DNA of 64,000 bases from Lachnospiraceae bacterium (GTDB taxonomy: Bacteria; Bacillota; Clostridia; Lachnospirales; Lachnospiraceae). The stretch lies in assembly GCA_017482205.1 (NCBI GenBank), contig JAFUNK010000013.1, positions 231,839 to 295,838 on the forward strand, read 5' to 3'. Made by a program: the position numbers and the translations under genes. Under the pieces are notes generated by a model. The model saw only the letters and a list, made by a program, of their open reading frames with translations. It made no database searches and was not told where the DNA came from. Of the stretch, positions 17,693 to 26,321 are shown in pieces. Every line of letters begins with the position of its first letter. The stretch's first letter is position 1.

Positions 17693-18088
17693 TTAGTTCA
17701 TGGTAGCGAGTACCTGACCTGCTTCTACTGCATCGCCAACAGATACTTCAATGCTTGCTACAGTACCGTCTTCGGGTGCAACTACGGGGATTTCCATCTT
17801 CATTGCTTCGATGGTAACAACTGCATCACCCTTCTTTACAGCAGTACCTGCTGCAGCGTCAATCTTAAACACCTTACCTGCTGCACCTGCTTCTACCTTG
17901 ATGCTTCCTGCACTACCTGTTGCGGGAGCGGGTGCCGGTGCTGCGGCGGGAGCGGGTGCTGCCTTAGGAGCAGGAGCTACAGCCTTAGGTGCTACGGGTG
18001 CTGCTACAGGAGCCACGCCTGTGGATGCACCTTCTTCTACTACTACATCATATACATTGCCATTTACTGTAATGGTATAATTTTTCAT
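17693..18088 (-). CDS. Biotin carboxyl carrier protein of the decarboxylase
   Basis: A 131-aa biotinyl carrier. The C-terminal lipoyl/biotinyl domain has the EAMKMEIPV biotinylation motif (Lys acceptor). A flexible Ala/Pro-rich linker (about 30-60) separates it from an N-terminal segment NYTITVNGNVYDVVVEE typical of decarboxylase gamma-chain/1.3S carriers. The start at 18088 has GGAGG 8 nt upstream, superseding the longer frame that begins at 18103. It supplies the shared biotin arm to the carboxyltransferases on either side. Confidence 0.95.
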   Translation of the reverse strand: MKNYTITVNGNVYDVVVEEGASTGVAPVAAPVAPKAVAPAPKAAPAPAAAPAPAPATGSAGSIKVEAGAAGKVFKIDAAAGTAVKKGDAVVTIEAMKMEIPVVAPEDGTVASIEVSVGDAVEAGQVLATMN

Positions 18089-18103
18089 TTTGATTTCCTC
18101 CAC

Positions 18104-19021
18104 TTATCTTCTTTTTCTAATGCTTCTAACCACAAAGCCATCCGTGCTCACAGCACCCTGACTTGCTGCGATTGCTGCTGCAATAACTGCAACCAGTTCC
18201 AAATCGTCTGCTGCAACTTCCACGCTTTCTTCTTTCTTAACAATCTGTGCGATGGTGTTGTTTACAGCTTCTTCTTTGATGCTCTGCTTGGTTTCTTTTT
18301 TGTCATTATTGCTCTTTTTTCCCTGTAACTTAGGAATGAAGCCCAGTAACCAGATTAACACACTGATCAGAATGAGCACGATGAAAACAGTTGCCATACC
18401 CATCATGGTATCCATGGCTGCCTTTGTCATCAGTTCACCCATGCCCTGTTCCATGTTAATTGCACAGGACTCTACCGTCAGGAAAATATCGTTAGAAAAG
18501 ATAACTTCTGCCTGTGCTGTACGCAGATTGCCGTTATCATCCTTTTCTGAGCCGGTAAGATATACCGTTACAATAATTTGGTCACCTGATATTTTACTGT
18601 CTGCTTCCCAGCGTGTAGTGGTATCAATTTCACCCAGCGAAGAATATGCACTGCTATAGGATACAATACCGTTTAATATACCATTACCTTCTACATCTAT
18701 GGAAGAGACACCATAAGACATATCCGGATAACTGCTGGTAATCAGATATAAAACCGCATTGAGGTTGTCCTCTGTAATAGATTCCAGTTCATGCACATTG
18801 TAGCATTCCTGATGCAGTGCCGCAGCTTGTGCCTGTGCACTATCCCCTGCACCATAGTACTGATTTACCATATAAGGTACAATCATATCTATTGCCAGAT
18901 TTTCTGCTACTGTCGCTTTGTTATTCTGAAAATCTACAGCTTCCTTGGAAGCTTCCTGTCCACATGCGGAAAGTCCTAACATACAGGTGAGCATACATAA
19001 CATTGCAAGTAATTTTTTCAT
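18104..19021 (-). CDS. OadG-like gamma subunit fused to an N-terminal lipoprotein domain
   Basis: A 305-aa membrane protein. The N-terminus is a lipoprotein signal (KKLLAMLCMLTCMLGLSAC). About 185 residues of extracytoplasmic domain follow. A single membrane helix (MGMATVFIVLILISVLIWLLGF, about 208-230) is then followed by a charged cytoplasmic tail ending in VVRSIRKRR, the part resembling the small OadG subunit. OadG is usually about 80-120 aa and stabilises the alpha-beta complex, so the outer domain is an addition typical of this lineage; its function is not known. It is adjacent to the carrier and carboxyltransferase genes. Confidence 0.82.
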   Translation of the reverse strand: MKKLLAMLCMLTCMLGLSACGQEASKEAVDFQNNKATVAENLAIDMIVPYMVNQYYGAGDSAQAQAAALHQECYNVHELESITEDNLNAVLYLITSSYPDMSYGVSSIDVEGNGILNGIVSYSSAYSSLGEIDTTTRWEADSKISGDQIIVTVYLTGSEKDDNGNLRTAQAEVIFSNDIFLTVESCAINMEQGMGELMTKAAMDTMMGMATVFIVLILISVLIWLLGFIPKLQGKKSNNDKKETKQSIKEEAVNNTIAQIVKKEESVEVAADDLELVAVIAAAIAASQGAVSTDGFVVRSIRKRR

Positions 19022-19038
19022 ATTAAGTATCTCCCTTT

Positions 19039-20469
19039 CTAAACTGTTCCATGCTTTTTAACCGGACGTGATTCACATTTTGTGAACAACATTTCGAAAG
19101 CACCGATAACATATTTTCTGGTATCAGCCACTTCTACTATCTGGTCAACATATCCTCTCCGTGCCGCACTTGCTGCACTGGTCTGTAAAGCTGCATACTC
19201 TGCCGCTTTTTCTTTGATTACATCAGCACCCTTGCCTTCATACATAATCTTTGCAGCAAGGTTTGCATCCATGGAACCAATCTGTGCATCCGGCCATGCG
19301 ATGGTAATATCTGCACCGGTTGCCTTAGAGTTCATTGCAATATATGCACTGCCGAAAGCTTTTCCAATAATTACGTTTACTTTAGGAACAGTTGCATCAG
19401 CAAAAGTATAAGTAAGATGTGCTACAGCCTTTGCAATCTTCTTTTCGCTGCATTCACATGCCTTGTAGCCGGTAACATTGGTCAAGGTAAGTACAGGAAT
19501 ATCGAAAGCGTCACAGAAGTTTACAAAATCTGCTGCTTTCTCGCAACCTGCGGGAGAAAGTACTGCTTCGTATTTTTCTGCTACGTTGCCTTCCTCATCC
19601 AGCTTTTCTGTTCTGTTTGCAACAGCACCCACTGTTACACCGTCCAGTCTGATAAATCCGGTAACCATGTCTTTTGCATAGTTTGCTTTTACTTCTACAA
19701 AATCATTGTTGTCGGAAAGAACAGCCAATGCCACTGCGGTATCACCCTTGCAACCGCTCAGTTCTGCAGTCAGTCTGTTCAAATCGTCTGTACACTCATC
19801 AAATGCCAGATTTTCTTCATTGTTTGCAGGTAAAATGGAAACCAGTTTTCTAATACCTGCAAGCACTTCTGTTTCATCACCTACAAAATCTACGTTACCT
19901 GCGGATTCGCTCTGGAATGCTGCGGAAGAAGTATCGCATTTTGCAGTAGTGTTACCTGCCAGTGCATTGGGAGAATTTACAAATAATTTGCCACTCTTAC
20001 CCTCCATGAAAGTAAAGTCGGACATTGCTGCCATAATGGCCAGACCACCGCCACAATTACCAAATACTGCGGAAATCTGAGGAATTACGCCGGAAGCATC
20101 TGTCATCTTTCTGTAGATAGTGCCGAATGCATCCAATGCATCGGTTGCTTCCTGTAATCTTAAACCGGCAGAATCCAGCAAACCGATTACGGGTGCTCCT
20201 GTTTTCATTGCCAGATCATAAAGGTTTGCAATCTTTCTTGCATGCATTTCACCAACGGTACCGTTCAATACGGAAGCGTCCTGGCTGTACACATACACAA
20301 GGTTGCCGCCAATTACTCCGTATCCGGTAATAACACCGTCAGAAGGAGTCTCTGCCTGTTTCAGGTCAAAATCTGTTGCTCTGGCAGTTACCAGTGCACC
20401 GATTTCCACGAAACTGTTGTCATCGAGCAAAGCATTGATTCTTTGACTCGCTTTTGAAGTACTACTCAT
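19039..20469 (-). CDS. Acyl-CoA carboxylase/transcarboxylase-type carboxyltransferase
   Basis: A 476-aa protein of the MmdA/12S/PccB carboxyltransferase family (crotonase-like double domain) that moves carboxyl groups between biotin and an acyl-CoA. Recognisable blocks include DGVITGYGVIGGNLVYVYSQD, GEMHARKIANLYDLA, GAPVIGLLDSAG, NCGGGLA as oxyanion loop, and the C-terminal GKAFGSAYIAMNSKATGADI and AWPDAQIGSMDA. It lacks the usual first 30-40 residues and differs from canonical MmdA around the DSGGARIQEG motif (DSAGLRLQEATDALD here), so the acyl-CoA substrate is uncertain. First gene of the cluster, transcribed from a TGC-TACAAT extended -10. Confidence 0.88.
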   Translation of the reverse strand: MSSTSKASQRINALLDDNSFVEIGALVTARATDFDLKQAETPSDGVITGYGVIGGNLVYVYSQDASVLNGTVGEMHARKIANLYDLAMKTGAPVIGLLDSAGLRLQEATDALDAFGTIYRKMTDASGVIPQISAVFGNCGGGLAIMAAMSDFTFMEGKSGKLFVNSPNALAGNTTAKCDTSSAAFQSESAGNVDFVGDETEVLAGIRKLVSILPANNEENLAFDECTDDLNRLTAELSGCKGDTAVALAVLSDNNDFVEVKANYAKDMVTGFIRLDGVTVGAVANRTEKLDEEGNVAEKYEAVLSPAGCEKAADFVNFCDAFDIPVLTLTNVTGYKACECSEKKIAKAVAHLTYTFADATVPKVNVIIGKAFGSAYIAMNSKATGADITIAWPDAQIGSMDANLAAKIMYEGKGADVIKEKAAEYAALQTSAASAARRGYVDQIVEVADTRKYVIGAFEMLFTKCESRPVKKHGTV

Positions 20470-20577
20470 GTTTTTCAGCCCTCCATTTATAATAAAAAAA
20501 TGATAACAATTTAATAGGAGGAAACGCTCTTTTTCTAAAAGTAAACGCCTTCTCCCCCATTATTCATGTTAGAAAAC

Positions 20578-20586
20578 ATTGTAGCA
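20578..20586 (-). promoter_or_regulatory. Extended -10 promoter of the decarboxylase cluster
   Basis: TGCTACAAT (TACAAT at 20583-20578) forms an extended -10 about 110 nt before the carboxyltransferase start. No good -35 is 17 nt away, as expected for extended -10 promoters. The rest of the 20470-20671 gap is AT-rich with nothing else recognised. Confidence 0.5.
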
Positions 20587-20671
20587 CAAAAAAAGGAAAT
20601 CTACTAGCACTATTTTTCATATTTTTATCAAATTATACTTTTTGTACAGTTTTTAACGGTTTCTTAACGCT

Positions 20672-21961
20672 TTATAAGACATATTTCTCCAACACTTTCA
20701 TAAAACACCAGAAAAAATCTATTTCCTCAATATTATCTGCCGTAATAATTTTATCTTCCCGTAAAATATCTTCCCCTATCGTATAGCGTATATACCCTAC
20801 CTGTTCTCCCGCATATACCGGTGCCTGCAATACCTTTTTTGTTTCCCAGTATACCTCTATTTCTTCTTCCATCTCCAGCAAAAGTCTGTCCACGCCTTCT
20901 CCCTGTACAATTTCCACCTCTGTATGTGTTTCGCCGTCCAAAGAATCCGTCTGTCCGTTTACTACCGGTATGGGCTGAAACGGAATCTCTCCTATTTCCA
21001 CTTCTTCTATACTTTTATACTCATAATTTTCCAGTCCATAGGAAAACAAAGTTCTGGCATCTGCCCATTTCCACGTTTTGTTATTAGGCCAGCCGCATGC
21101 CAATAATGCAATGGTAAAACGCTTTCCGTCCCTCTCCAACGCACCCACATAACAATATCCTGCTTTATTGGTAAAGCCGGTCTTACCTGTCAGTGCTCCA
21201 TCCATCATGGTCAGAAAGGCATTGTGGTTGGTACAGGAAAAGCTCCTGCCCTCTTCATTTGTAAAGCTGTAAGTATTGGTTCTGGTAATCTGCAAAAACA
21301 ACTCCCTCTGTGGAGACTCAAAGGCACAGTATGCCATGATTTTGGCCAAATCTTCGGCCGTAGTGCCATGCTCATATACCGTAATGTTACCTGCGGCATC
21401 CGTTACACTCTCCGTGGCATCCAATCCGTTAGGGGTAATAAAATAACTGTTTGTACATCCTATTTCCGCCGCCTTTTCATTCATCATATCAGCAAACTCT
21501 TCCATACTGCCGCCTACATGCTCCGCAATTGCCACCGCGGAATCATTGTGCGACTCCAGCATCAGCGAATATAACAAATCCTCCAGCCTGTAATGTTCTC
21601 CTGACTTTATGTACAGCTTTACTTTTGGCATACTCGCCGCATAAGCGGACACTTCCACCACCTCATCCAAAGAAGCATTTTCCAATGCCACAATACAGGT
21701 TAATATCTTTGTAGTGCTGGCATTTGCCATGAATACATCTCCCTCTTTACTAAATAACACCCGTCCCGTATCCGCATCCATTAAAACTGCCGCCGTAGAA
21801 TATAACGATGCCGGACCTTGTGAGGATACCATGACACTTTCTCCGTTTATCGTTTCCGCACCTTCCTGTGCCAATACAGAAACCGACGCAGATAATAGTA
21901 TCTGCAATAAAAAAACACCCGTTAGGAATACTCCCCAAAAAGTCTTTTTTAAATAACACAT
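20672..21961 (-). CDS. D-alanyl-D-alanine carboxypeptidase (S11, DacF-like)
   Basis: Secreted penicillin-binding protein that trims the terminal D-Ala of peptidoglycan stem peptides. Catalytic motifs are visible: SxxK in ANASTTKILTC, SxN in ESHNDSAVA and KTG in LTGKTGFTNKAGY. A signal peptide (KKTFWGVFLTGVFLLQILLSASVSVLAQ) and a C-terminal beta domain follow the family plan. The ATG at 22009 lies inside the scpB terminator and the ATG at 21997 directly follows its T-tract, so the ATG at 21961 (weak AGAG at 9 nt) is preferred; the start remains unsure. A second S11 enzyme lies at 24713-25894. Confidence 0.9.
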   Translation of the reverse strand: MCYLKKTFWGVFLTGVFLLQILLSASVSVLAQEGAETINGESVMVSSQGPASLYSTAAVLMDADTGRVLFSKEGDVFMANASTTKILTCIVALENASLDEVVEVSAYAASMPKVKLYIKSGEHYRLEDLLYSLMLESHNDSAVAIAEHVGGSMEEFADMMNEKAAEIGCTNSYFITPNGLDATESVTDAAGNITVYEHGTTAEDLAKIMAYCAFESPQRELFLQITRTNTYSFTNEEGRSFSCTNHNAFLTMMDGALTGKTGFTNKAGYCYVGALERDGKRFTIALLACGWPNNKTWKWADARTLFSYGLENYEYKSIEEVEIGEIPFQPIPVVNGQTDSLDGETHTEVEIVQGEGVDRLLLEMEEEIEVYWETKKVLQAPVYAGEQVGYIRYTIGEDILREDKIITADNIEEIDFFWCFMKVLEKYVL

Positions 21962-22005
21962 TCTTTTTTTCTCTTGACCCGTTCTTTTTTTACCCATAAA
22001 AAAAT

Positions 22006-22043
22006 ACATAGCAGCAACATCTTTCTTTTGGTTGCTACTATGT
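22006..22043 (-). terminator. Intrinsic terminator after scpB
   Basis: A 13-bp stem (22006-22018 with 22031-22043, one wobble pair, 12-nt loop) is followed by seven T on the minus strand. It lies immediately before the carboxypeptidase coding region, so it could also act as an attenuator for that gene. Confidence 0.85.
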
Positions 22044-22107
22044 ATATGTATTTTAGTAGTATATTTATGCTTTGTGCTATGCGGTCTCAGCTCCTCACAT
22101 CGCTATG

Positions 22108-22704
22108 CTATACCTCCGTTTCAGCCTCTGTTACCACATCTGTCTGTAACATACCTGCTTCAGCTTCTGCCTGCTGTTTGAATTCCTCTACCTGCATAGT
22201 GGAAAGTTCGGGCAGTTCGTCCAGAGACTTCACCCCAAAACAACGTAAAAACTGCTCGGTAGTGCCAAAAAGCAAAGGTCTGCCCGGTGCATCCAGTCGT
22301 CCCAATTCGGTAATTAAATCATATTCCAAAAGCTTATTTAGTGCATGGTCACAACTGACACCTCTGATCCGCTCAATTTCCAATCTGGTAACCGGCTGCT
22401 TGTAAGCAATAATGGATAAGGTTTCCAATACTGTATCCGTAAGCGTCATCTTTCTGGGCGTTTTTGCAATTTTTATCAGGTATTCGTACATATCGGCTTT
22501 AGTAGAAAGCTGTACGCTGTCCTCCAGCCACAAAAGAGCAATTCCCCTCTCTTCTGCCGCATATTTTTCCTGCATACTCAAAAGTATTTCTTTTACTTCT
22601 TTATTTGTCATCTCCAATACGGAAGCCAGTCTGCTTATTTCCACGGAGTCTCCCATGGTAAAAAGTATCGCTTCCAGTATTGCTTCTGCCTTTTGTCGTT
22701 CCAT
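22108..22704 (-). CDS. scpB: Segregation and condensation protein B
   Basis: A 198-aa subunit of the bacterial SMC condensin complex. Two winged-helix domains are recognisable: AILEAILFTMGDSVEISRLASVL and later LETLSIIAYKQPVTRLEIERIRGV, with DALNKLL-like spacing and GRPLLFGTTEQFLRCFGV, strongly conserved in ScpB. The Glu-rich C-terminal end is variable. Three nt separate it from scpA upstream. Confidence 0.96.
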   Translation of the reverse strand: MERQKAEAILEAILFTMGDSVEISRLASVLEMTNKEVKEILLSMQEKYAAEERGIALLWLEDSVQLSTKADMYEYLIKIAKTPRKMTLTDTVLETLSIIAYKQPVTRLEIERIRGVSCDHALNKLLEYDLITELGRLDAPGRPLLFGTTEQFLRCFGVKSLDELPELSTMQVEEFKQQAEAEAGMLQTDVVTEAETEV

Positions 22705-22707
22705 TTA

Positions 22708-23460
22708 CTACTCTTGCCTTTCCGTTGATGTGATAATAATATCCTCAAAAATATTTTCCTGCACAATATTGATTTTGCCCATTTTCATCATTTCCAGAAT
22801 AACCAAAAAGGTAACTATCACTTCCATCTTGCTGTGCTGTTTTTCCAAAAGCTTACGGAAACTGAACTGCTTGTGGGTCTTTACATATTCCTCTACATAT
22901 GCCGTCTTGGCATCCATATCCACTTCGTCTTTTTCAATATTTCCGTAATTACTGCGGATAGGGTCAATCTTATCTTCCTGACGCCTTACAATGGACTTAA
23001 AAATATCCTGCAGTTTTTGCAGATTCATTTCACCAATCAATTCTTCGTAATCAATGGGTTGTCTGTAACGTGCCACCTCATCCGGCAGTTTCTGCTCCCT
23101 AAACAGATACCTCTGGGCATCCACCTGCCTGTCTTTTAACTCAAAGGACATAAACTTGTACATCTTGTACTCCAACAGTCGCTGTACCAGTTCTGCTCTG
23201 GGGTCTTCCTCTTCGCCCTCTTCGTTAACTTCCTTGGGAAGTAACATCCGGCACTTAATATCCAGCAAAGTCGCAGCCATTACAAGAAATTCACTCATAA
23301 CGTTCATATCCTCAGTCTGCATCTGCCGGATATAATCCAAATACTGCTCAGTAATCTCTACAATCGGAATATCATATATATCAATTTTATTCTTATCAAT
23401 CAGGTGTAAAAGCAGGTCTAAGGGACCTTCAAACACCTCTAACTTTACAGGTATTGCCAT
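22708..23460 (-). CDS. scpA: Segregation and condensation protein A
   Basis: The kleisin subunit that bridges SMC heads, 250 aa. The N-terminal motif VKLEVFEGPLDLLLHLIDKNKIDIYDIPI is diagnostic (quoted in part), and the C-terminal winged helix (VTFLVILEMMKMGKI) matches the family. The ATG at 23460 is selected because GGAG is 9 nt upstream and it gives the standard N-terminus; the open frame extends 28 codons further without support. Coupled to scpB. Confidence 0.96.
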   Translation of the reverse strand: MAIPVKLEVFEGPLDLLLHLIDKNKIDIYDIPIVEITEQYLDYIRQMQTEDMNVMSEFLVMAATLLDIKCRMLLPKEVNEEGEEEDPRAELVQRLLEYKMYKFMSFELKDRQVDAQRYLFREQKLPDEVARYRQPIDYEELIGEMNLQKLQDIFKSIVRRQEDKIDPIRSNYGNIEKDEVDMDAKTAYVEEYVKTHKQFSFRKLLEKQHSKMEVIVTFLVILEMMKMGKINIVQENIFEDIIITSTERQE

Positions 23461-23595
23461 CGTTCTTCTCTCCGCCTGCATGCGTCTGAGGACGCTCTGC
23501 ATTTCGACTTGTAACCGCCGACCTGTCTGCCGGCTTGTATTCAAAACTTATCCGCAGTCTATTTTAACTGTTTTTAAATGGTAATGCAAGCCAAA

Positions 23596-24456
23596 TCATT
23601 CCCTATCAGGTGAAAGTTCTATTACCACCAGCTCACCCGGATTAAACATTCTCACATTGGGACTGTGTGTGCCGATACCTCTGCCCAATACCATATGAGA
23701 CTCTTTTTCGAAAAAAAGTCCACCATCATACTTAGGAAACAAACGGATTGCAGGGGAAATCACACCGCCCAAAAAAGGAAGCCTCACAATCCCACCATGC
23801 ACATGACCGGACAATACCAAATCCGCTCCCCACTCCGCATATTCCGGAAAATATTCGGGATTATGGGCAAGCAGAACTCCAAAAGAATCCTTATCCTTTT
23901 CCCCGATTAAGGACTCTAAATACGCATCGGGAAAGGGTTTCGTCTTAAAACGTTGAAAATACTCATGCCCGATTTCCAGTCCGTAAACGGTAATCCCCCA
24001 TTCTGGCAGGGAAACATGCGCATTGCACAAGGGCATTATCCCGGCTTCCAAAAGTGCCTTTTCATACCGCTCTCCCAAATCTCCGTATCTGTCCGTATAG
24101 AGCTTTATCTTCTGTTCATGGTTACCATAAGCATAATACAGCGGATACTTGTCCTTTATTTTTTTAAGAAACTCCACTGTCTTTTCAAACTTTTCTTTTT
24201 TTCCTGCCGTAATCATGTCTCCCGCCAAAACCACCGCATCCGGCACTTCTTTCTCAATGGCAGCCAAAAGCTGTGCATTGTCTTTACCATATTGGTAGTT
24301 GTGCAGGTCAGAAAGCATAACCAATTTGACAGGCTTTTTGATTTTTTCCGAAGAAAACGGGTATCTGCGTATCACAAAATGATGGGTGTCATAAAGAATC
24401 ACCCATAACCCGATAATGATAAGTAATGCAAATACCGTACAAATTATTTTAAACAT
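23596..24456 (-). CDS. Membrane-anchored metallophosphoesterase
   Basis: A 286-aa calcineurin-like phosphoesterase (YkuE/YaeI type) with one N-terminal membrane helix (about 3-24). Metal ligands occur in the standard order: MLSDLHN, VLAGDMI, YGNHE and the C-terminal GHVHGG. YkuE-like enzymes act on lipid-linked substrates at the membrane, but the substrate here cannot be read from sequence. GGAGG lies about 12 nt before the ATG. Its upstream region is occupied by palindromic element copy 1. Confidence 0.9.
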   Translation of the reverse strand: MFKIICTVFALLIIIGLWVILYDTHHFVIRRYPFSSEKIKKPVKLVMLSDLHNYQYGKDNAQLLAAIEKEVPDAVVLAGDMITAGKKEKFEKTVEFLKKIKDKYPLYYAYGNHEQKIKLYTDRYGDLGERYEKALLEAGIMPLCNAHVSLPEWGITVYGLEIGHEYFQRFKTKPFPDAYLESLIGEKDKDSFGVLLAHNPEYFPEYAEWGADLVLSGHVHGGIVRLPFLGGVISPAIRLFPKYDGGLFFEKESHMVLGRGIGTHSPNVRMFNPGELVVIELSPDRE

Positions 24457-24490
24457 GACTTGTATCTTTCCTCCGGTATCGGACTATTGT

Positions 24491-24671
24491 AAATAGCTGT
24501 ATATGATATTAACTGTTAAAAAGTTTTCTTACACAGACCCTTGAAAAACGTCAGCACTTGAATTTTTCAAGTTATATGCTGAAAAATTCTTAGTACTGTT
24601 ACGTTTTTCACGGAGCGAAAGCGTGTCTGTGTAGAAACTTTTTACAGAAAATATTCTATTACAGTTATTTT
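24491..24671 (+). repeat. Palindromic element, copy 1 (covarying core, unique arms)
   Basis: About 181 nt that folds on itself. Outer arms 24491-24538 and 24624-24671 are imperfect inverted repeats, best at 24513-24538 with 24624-24646. The core 24536-24627 holds GAAAAACGT pairing with ACGTTTTTC, CAGCACT pairing with AGTACTG, and a terminal 10-bp hairpin GAATTTTTCA/TGAAAAATTC. An unpaired 3' segment GGAGCGAAAGCGTGTC contains a GC-GAAA-GC mini-hairpin. The same core occurs at 36330-36425 and, inverted, at 48309-48390. It fills the gap between two minus-strand genes. Strand gives core orientation only. Confidence 0.85.
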
Positions 24672-24712
24672 ATAATTGCATATTTTTTAGTATATCATAT
24701 TTCACTTCACCT

Positions 24713-25894
24713 TTAAAGTAAAAAAGCCTGAAACATTTTTATCAGATAATCCTTATAAACTGCTTTTTCTACACTTTCCCCATACACAATGGGTACTCTG
24801 CCTATAATTGCACCGTTCAGCAGGTAAATGGCTTCTCCTGCGGCTTTTCCTTCCTCAATAGGGGCCTGTGCTGCCTGCGGCAGACTCAGTTCCTTTGCCA
24901 CCTGCCCCAAATCACTACCCACAATATCCAGATAGCGGAATTCGCCTTCATAAACAATCGGCACTTCTTCTTTTACACCGCCTTCTACTGCCAATGGCGG
25001 CAGGGCAGCTGTATTTTCATCTACATACATCTGACTGACATTATAACCATAATTCAAAAGCGTAGCCGCGTCCTGAAAACGGTTTGCAGGGTCAGGAGCT
25101 CCCATGACTACTGCTATCAAATCAATACCATCTTTGGAAGCCGTTGCGGAAATACAATATTTGGCTTTATCGGTAGAACCGGTTTTCAATCCCGTAATCC
25201 AGTCATATTGCCTTAAAAGTTTGTTGGTACTGGACAGGGTAAACTGACTGACTCCCTGCACCGTAGAATGGGTAATATCCTCCATCCAGATAGTGGAATA
25301 GTCAAAAACTTCCGGATATTTGGTCGTCAGTTCCCTTGACATAATTGCCACATCCATCGCCGTTGTATAATGATTGTCAGAATCTGTTAAGCCGCAGCAA
25401 TCCTCAAAATGGGTATCTGCCATACCCAGTTCTTCAGCTTTTTGATTCATCATTTCCACAAACGAACTTTCTGAACCTGCTATGTACTCCGCCATTGCCA
25501 CCGAAGCATCATTCCCGGAGGCAACCGTAATACATTTTATCAATGTATCTACCGACTGGATTTCTCCTTCCTCCAGATATACCTGCGAACCACCCATGGA
25601 TTTTGCATAGGCACTGGTCATCACCTCGTCCGTCAGTGCTATTTTTCCCTCCTCTAACTGCTCAAATATCAGCAGTAAAGTCATAATTTTGGTAATACTT
25701 GCAGGGCTTCTCCTTTCTGTTGCATTCATTTCGCAGATAACCTTCCCCGTAGATGCCTCAATCAGAATATACGACGGTGCCGATATGGTAATGTCTGCGG
25801 ATGCGGATACCACTGTTACATTCTGCAACATAAAAAATACTGCCAACAGAAAAACAGCACTTTTCTTTATCATTTTTCTAAACAAAAAACGCAC
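24713..25894 (-). CDS. D-alanyl-D-alanine carboxypeptidase (S11, DacF-like), second copy
   Basis: A 393-aa secreted low-molecular-weight penicillin-binding protein. Motifs: RRSPASITKIMTLLL (SxxK), VASGNDASVAMAEY (SGN) and GLKTGSTDKAKYC (KTG). N-terminal signal peptide to about residue 32 (VFFMLQNVTVVSASA) and a C-terminal amphipathic segment (VEKAVYKDYLIKMFQAFLL) for membrane attachment, as in DacA/DacF. The start is a GTG with a purine-rich but poorly spaced ribosome site; an ATG 7 codons downstream is an alternative. It is only distantly similar to the copy at 20.7-22 kb. Confidence 0.93.
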   Translation of the reverse strand: MRFLFRKMIKKSAVFLLAVFFMLQNVTVVSASADITISAPSYILIEASTGKVICEMNATERRSPASITKIMTLLLIFEQLEEGKIALTDEVMTSAYAKSMGGSQVYLEEGEIQSVDTLIKCITVASGNDASVAMAEYIAGSESSFVEMMNQKAEELGMADTHFEDCCGLTDSDNHYTTAMDVAIMSRELTTKYPEVFDYSTIWMEDITHSTVQGVSQFTLSSTNKLLRQYDWITGLKTGSTDKAKYCISATASKDGIDLIAVVMGAPDPANRFQDAATLLNYGYNVSQMYVDENTAALPPLAVEGGVKEEVPIVYEGEFRYLDIVGSDLGQVAKELSLPQAAQAPIEEGKAAGEAIYLLNGAIIGRVPIVYGESVEKAVYKDYLIKMFQAFLL

Positions 25895-26014
25895 TTCCCA
25901 TCTTTCTTTACTAAAAGATATGGAACTGCGCCTTGTTATATTCCCTATTTTACTGTAAAAAATCCACCAGCAGACTCTTGCATCTGTGGAGATTATAAAA
26001 GTTTATAAGTCAAA

Positions 26015-26044
26015 AAAGTCCCGAACATACCTGTCCGGAACTTT
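26015..26044 (-). terminator. Intrinsic terminator after rpsU
   Basis: A 13-bp stem (26015-26027 with 26032-26044, two wobble pairs) with a 4-nt loop is followed by six T on the minus strand, 6 nt after the rpsU stop. Confidence 0.85.
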
Positions 26045-26050
26045 TCATGA

Positions 26051-26227
26051 TTAGTTATATTTACGTTTTCTAGCTGCTTCAGATTTTTTCTTGCGTCTTA
26101 CGCTGGGTTTCTCGTAATGCTCTCTCTTGCGGATTTCCTGCTGGATACCTGCCTTTGCACAACTTCTCTTGAAACGACGTAATGCGCTATCTAAAGTCTC
26201 GTTCTCTTTTACGATTACGTTTGACAT
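26051..26227 (-). CDS. rpsU: 30S ribosomal protein S21
   Basis: A 58-aa basic protein of the small ribosomal subunit, found by translating this stretch directly. It opens [19 protein letters not shown], continues with [20 protein letters not shown] and ends in the Lys/Arg-rich [15 protein letters not shown], all typical of bS21. GGGAGG lies 12 nt and AGGTG 5 nt before the ATG. It is monocistronic, with a strong promoter at 26322-26349 and its own terminator. Confidence 0.96.
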   Translation of the reverse strand: MSNVIVKENETLDSALRRFKRSCAKAGIQQEIRKREHYEKPSVRRKKKSEAARKRKYN

Positions 26228-26321
26228 GCTTACACCTGACCTCCCTTCAGTCCCTTCAAGCTTCTCGACTGATGTGGGTTAATAATTATGTATTGGGTAA
26301 CTACCCGCATACACAATAAAC

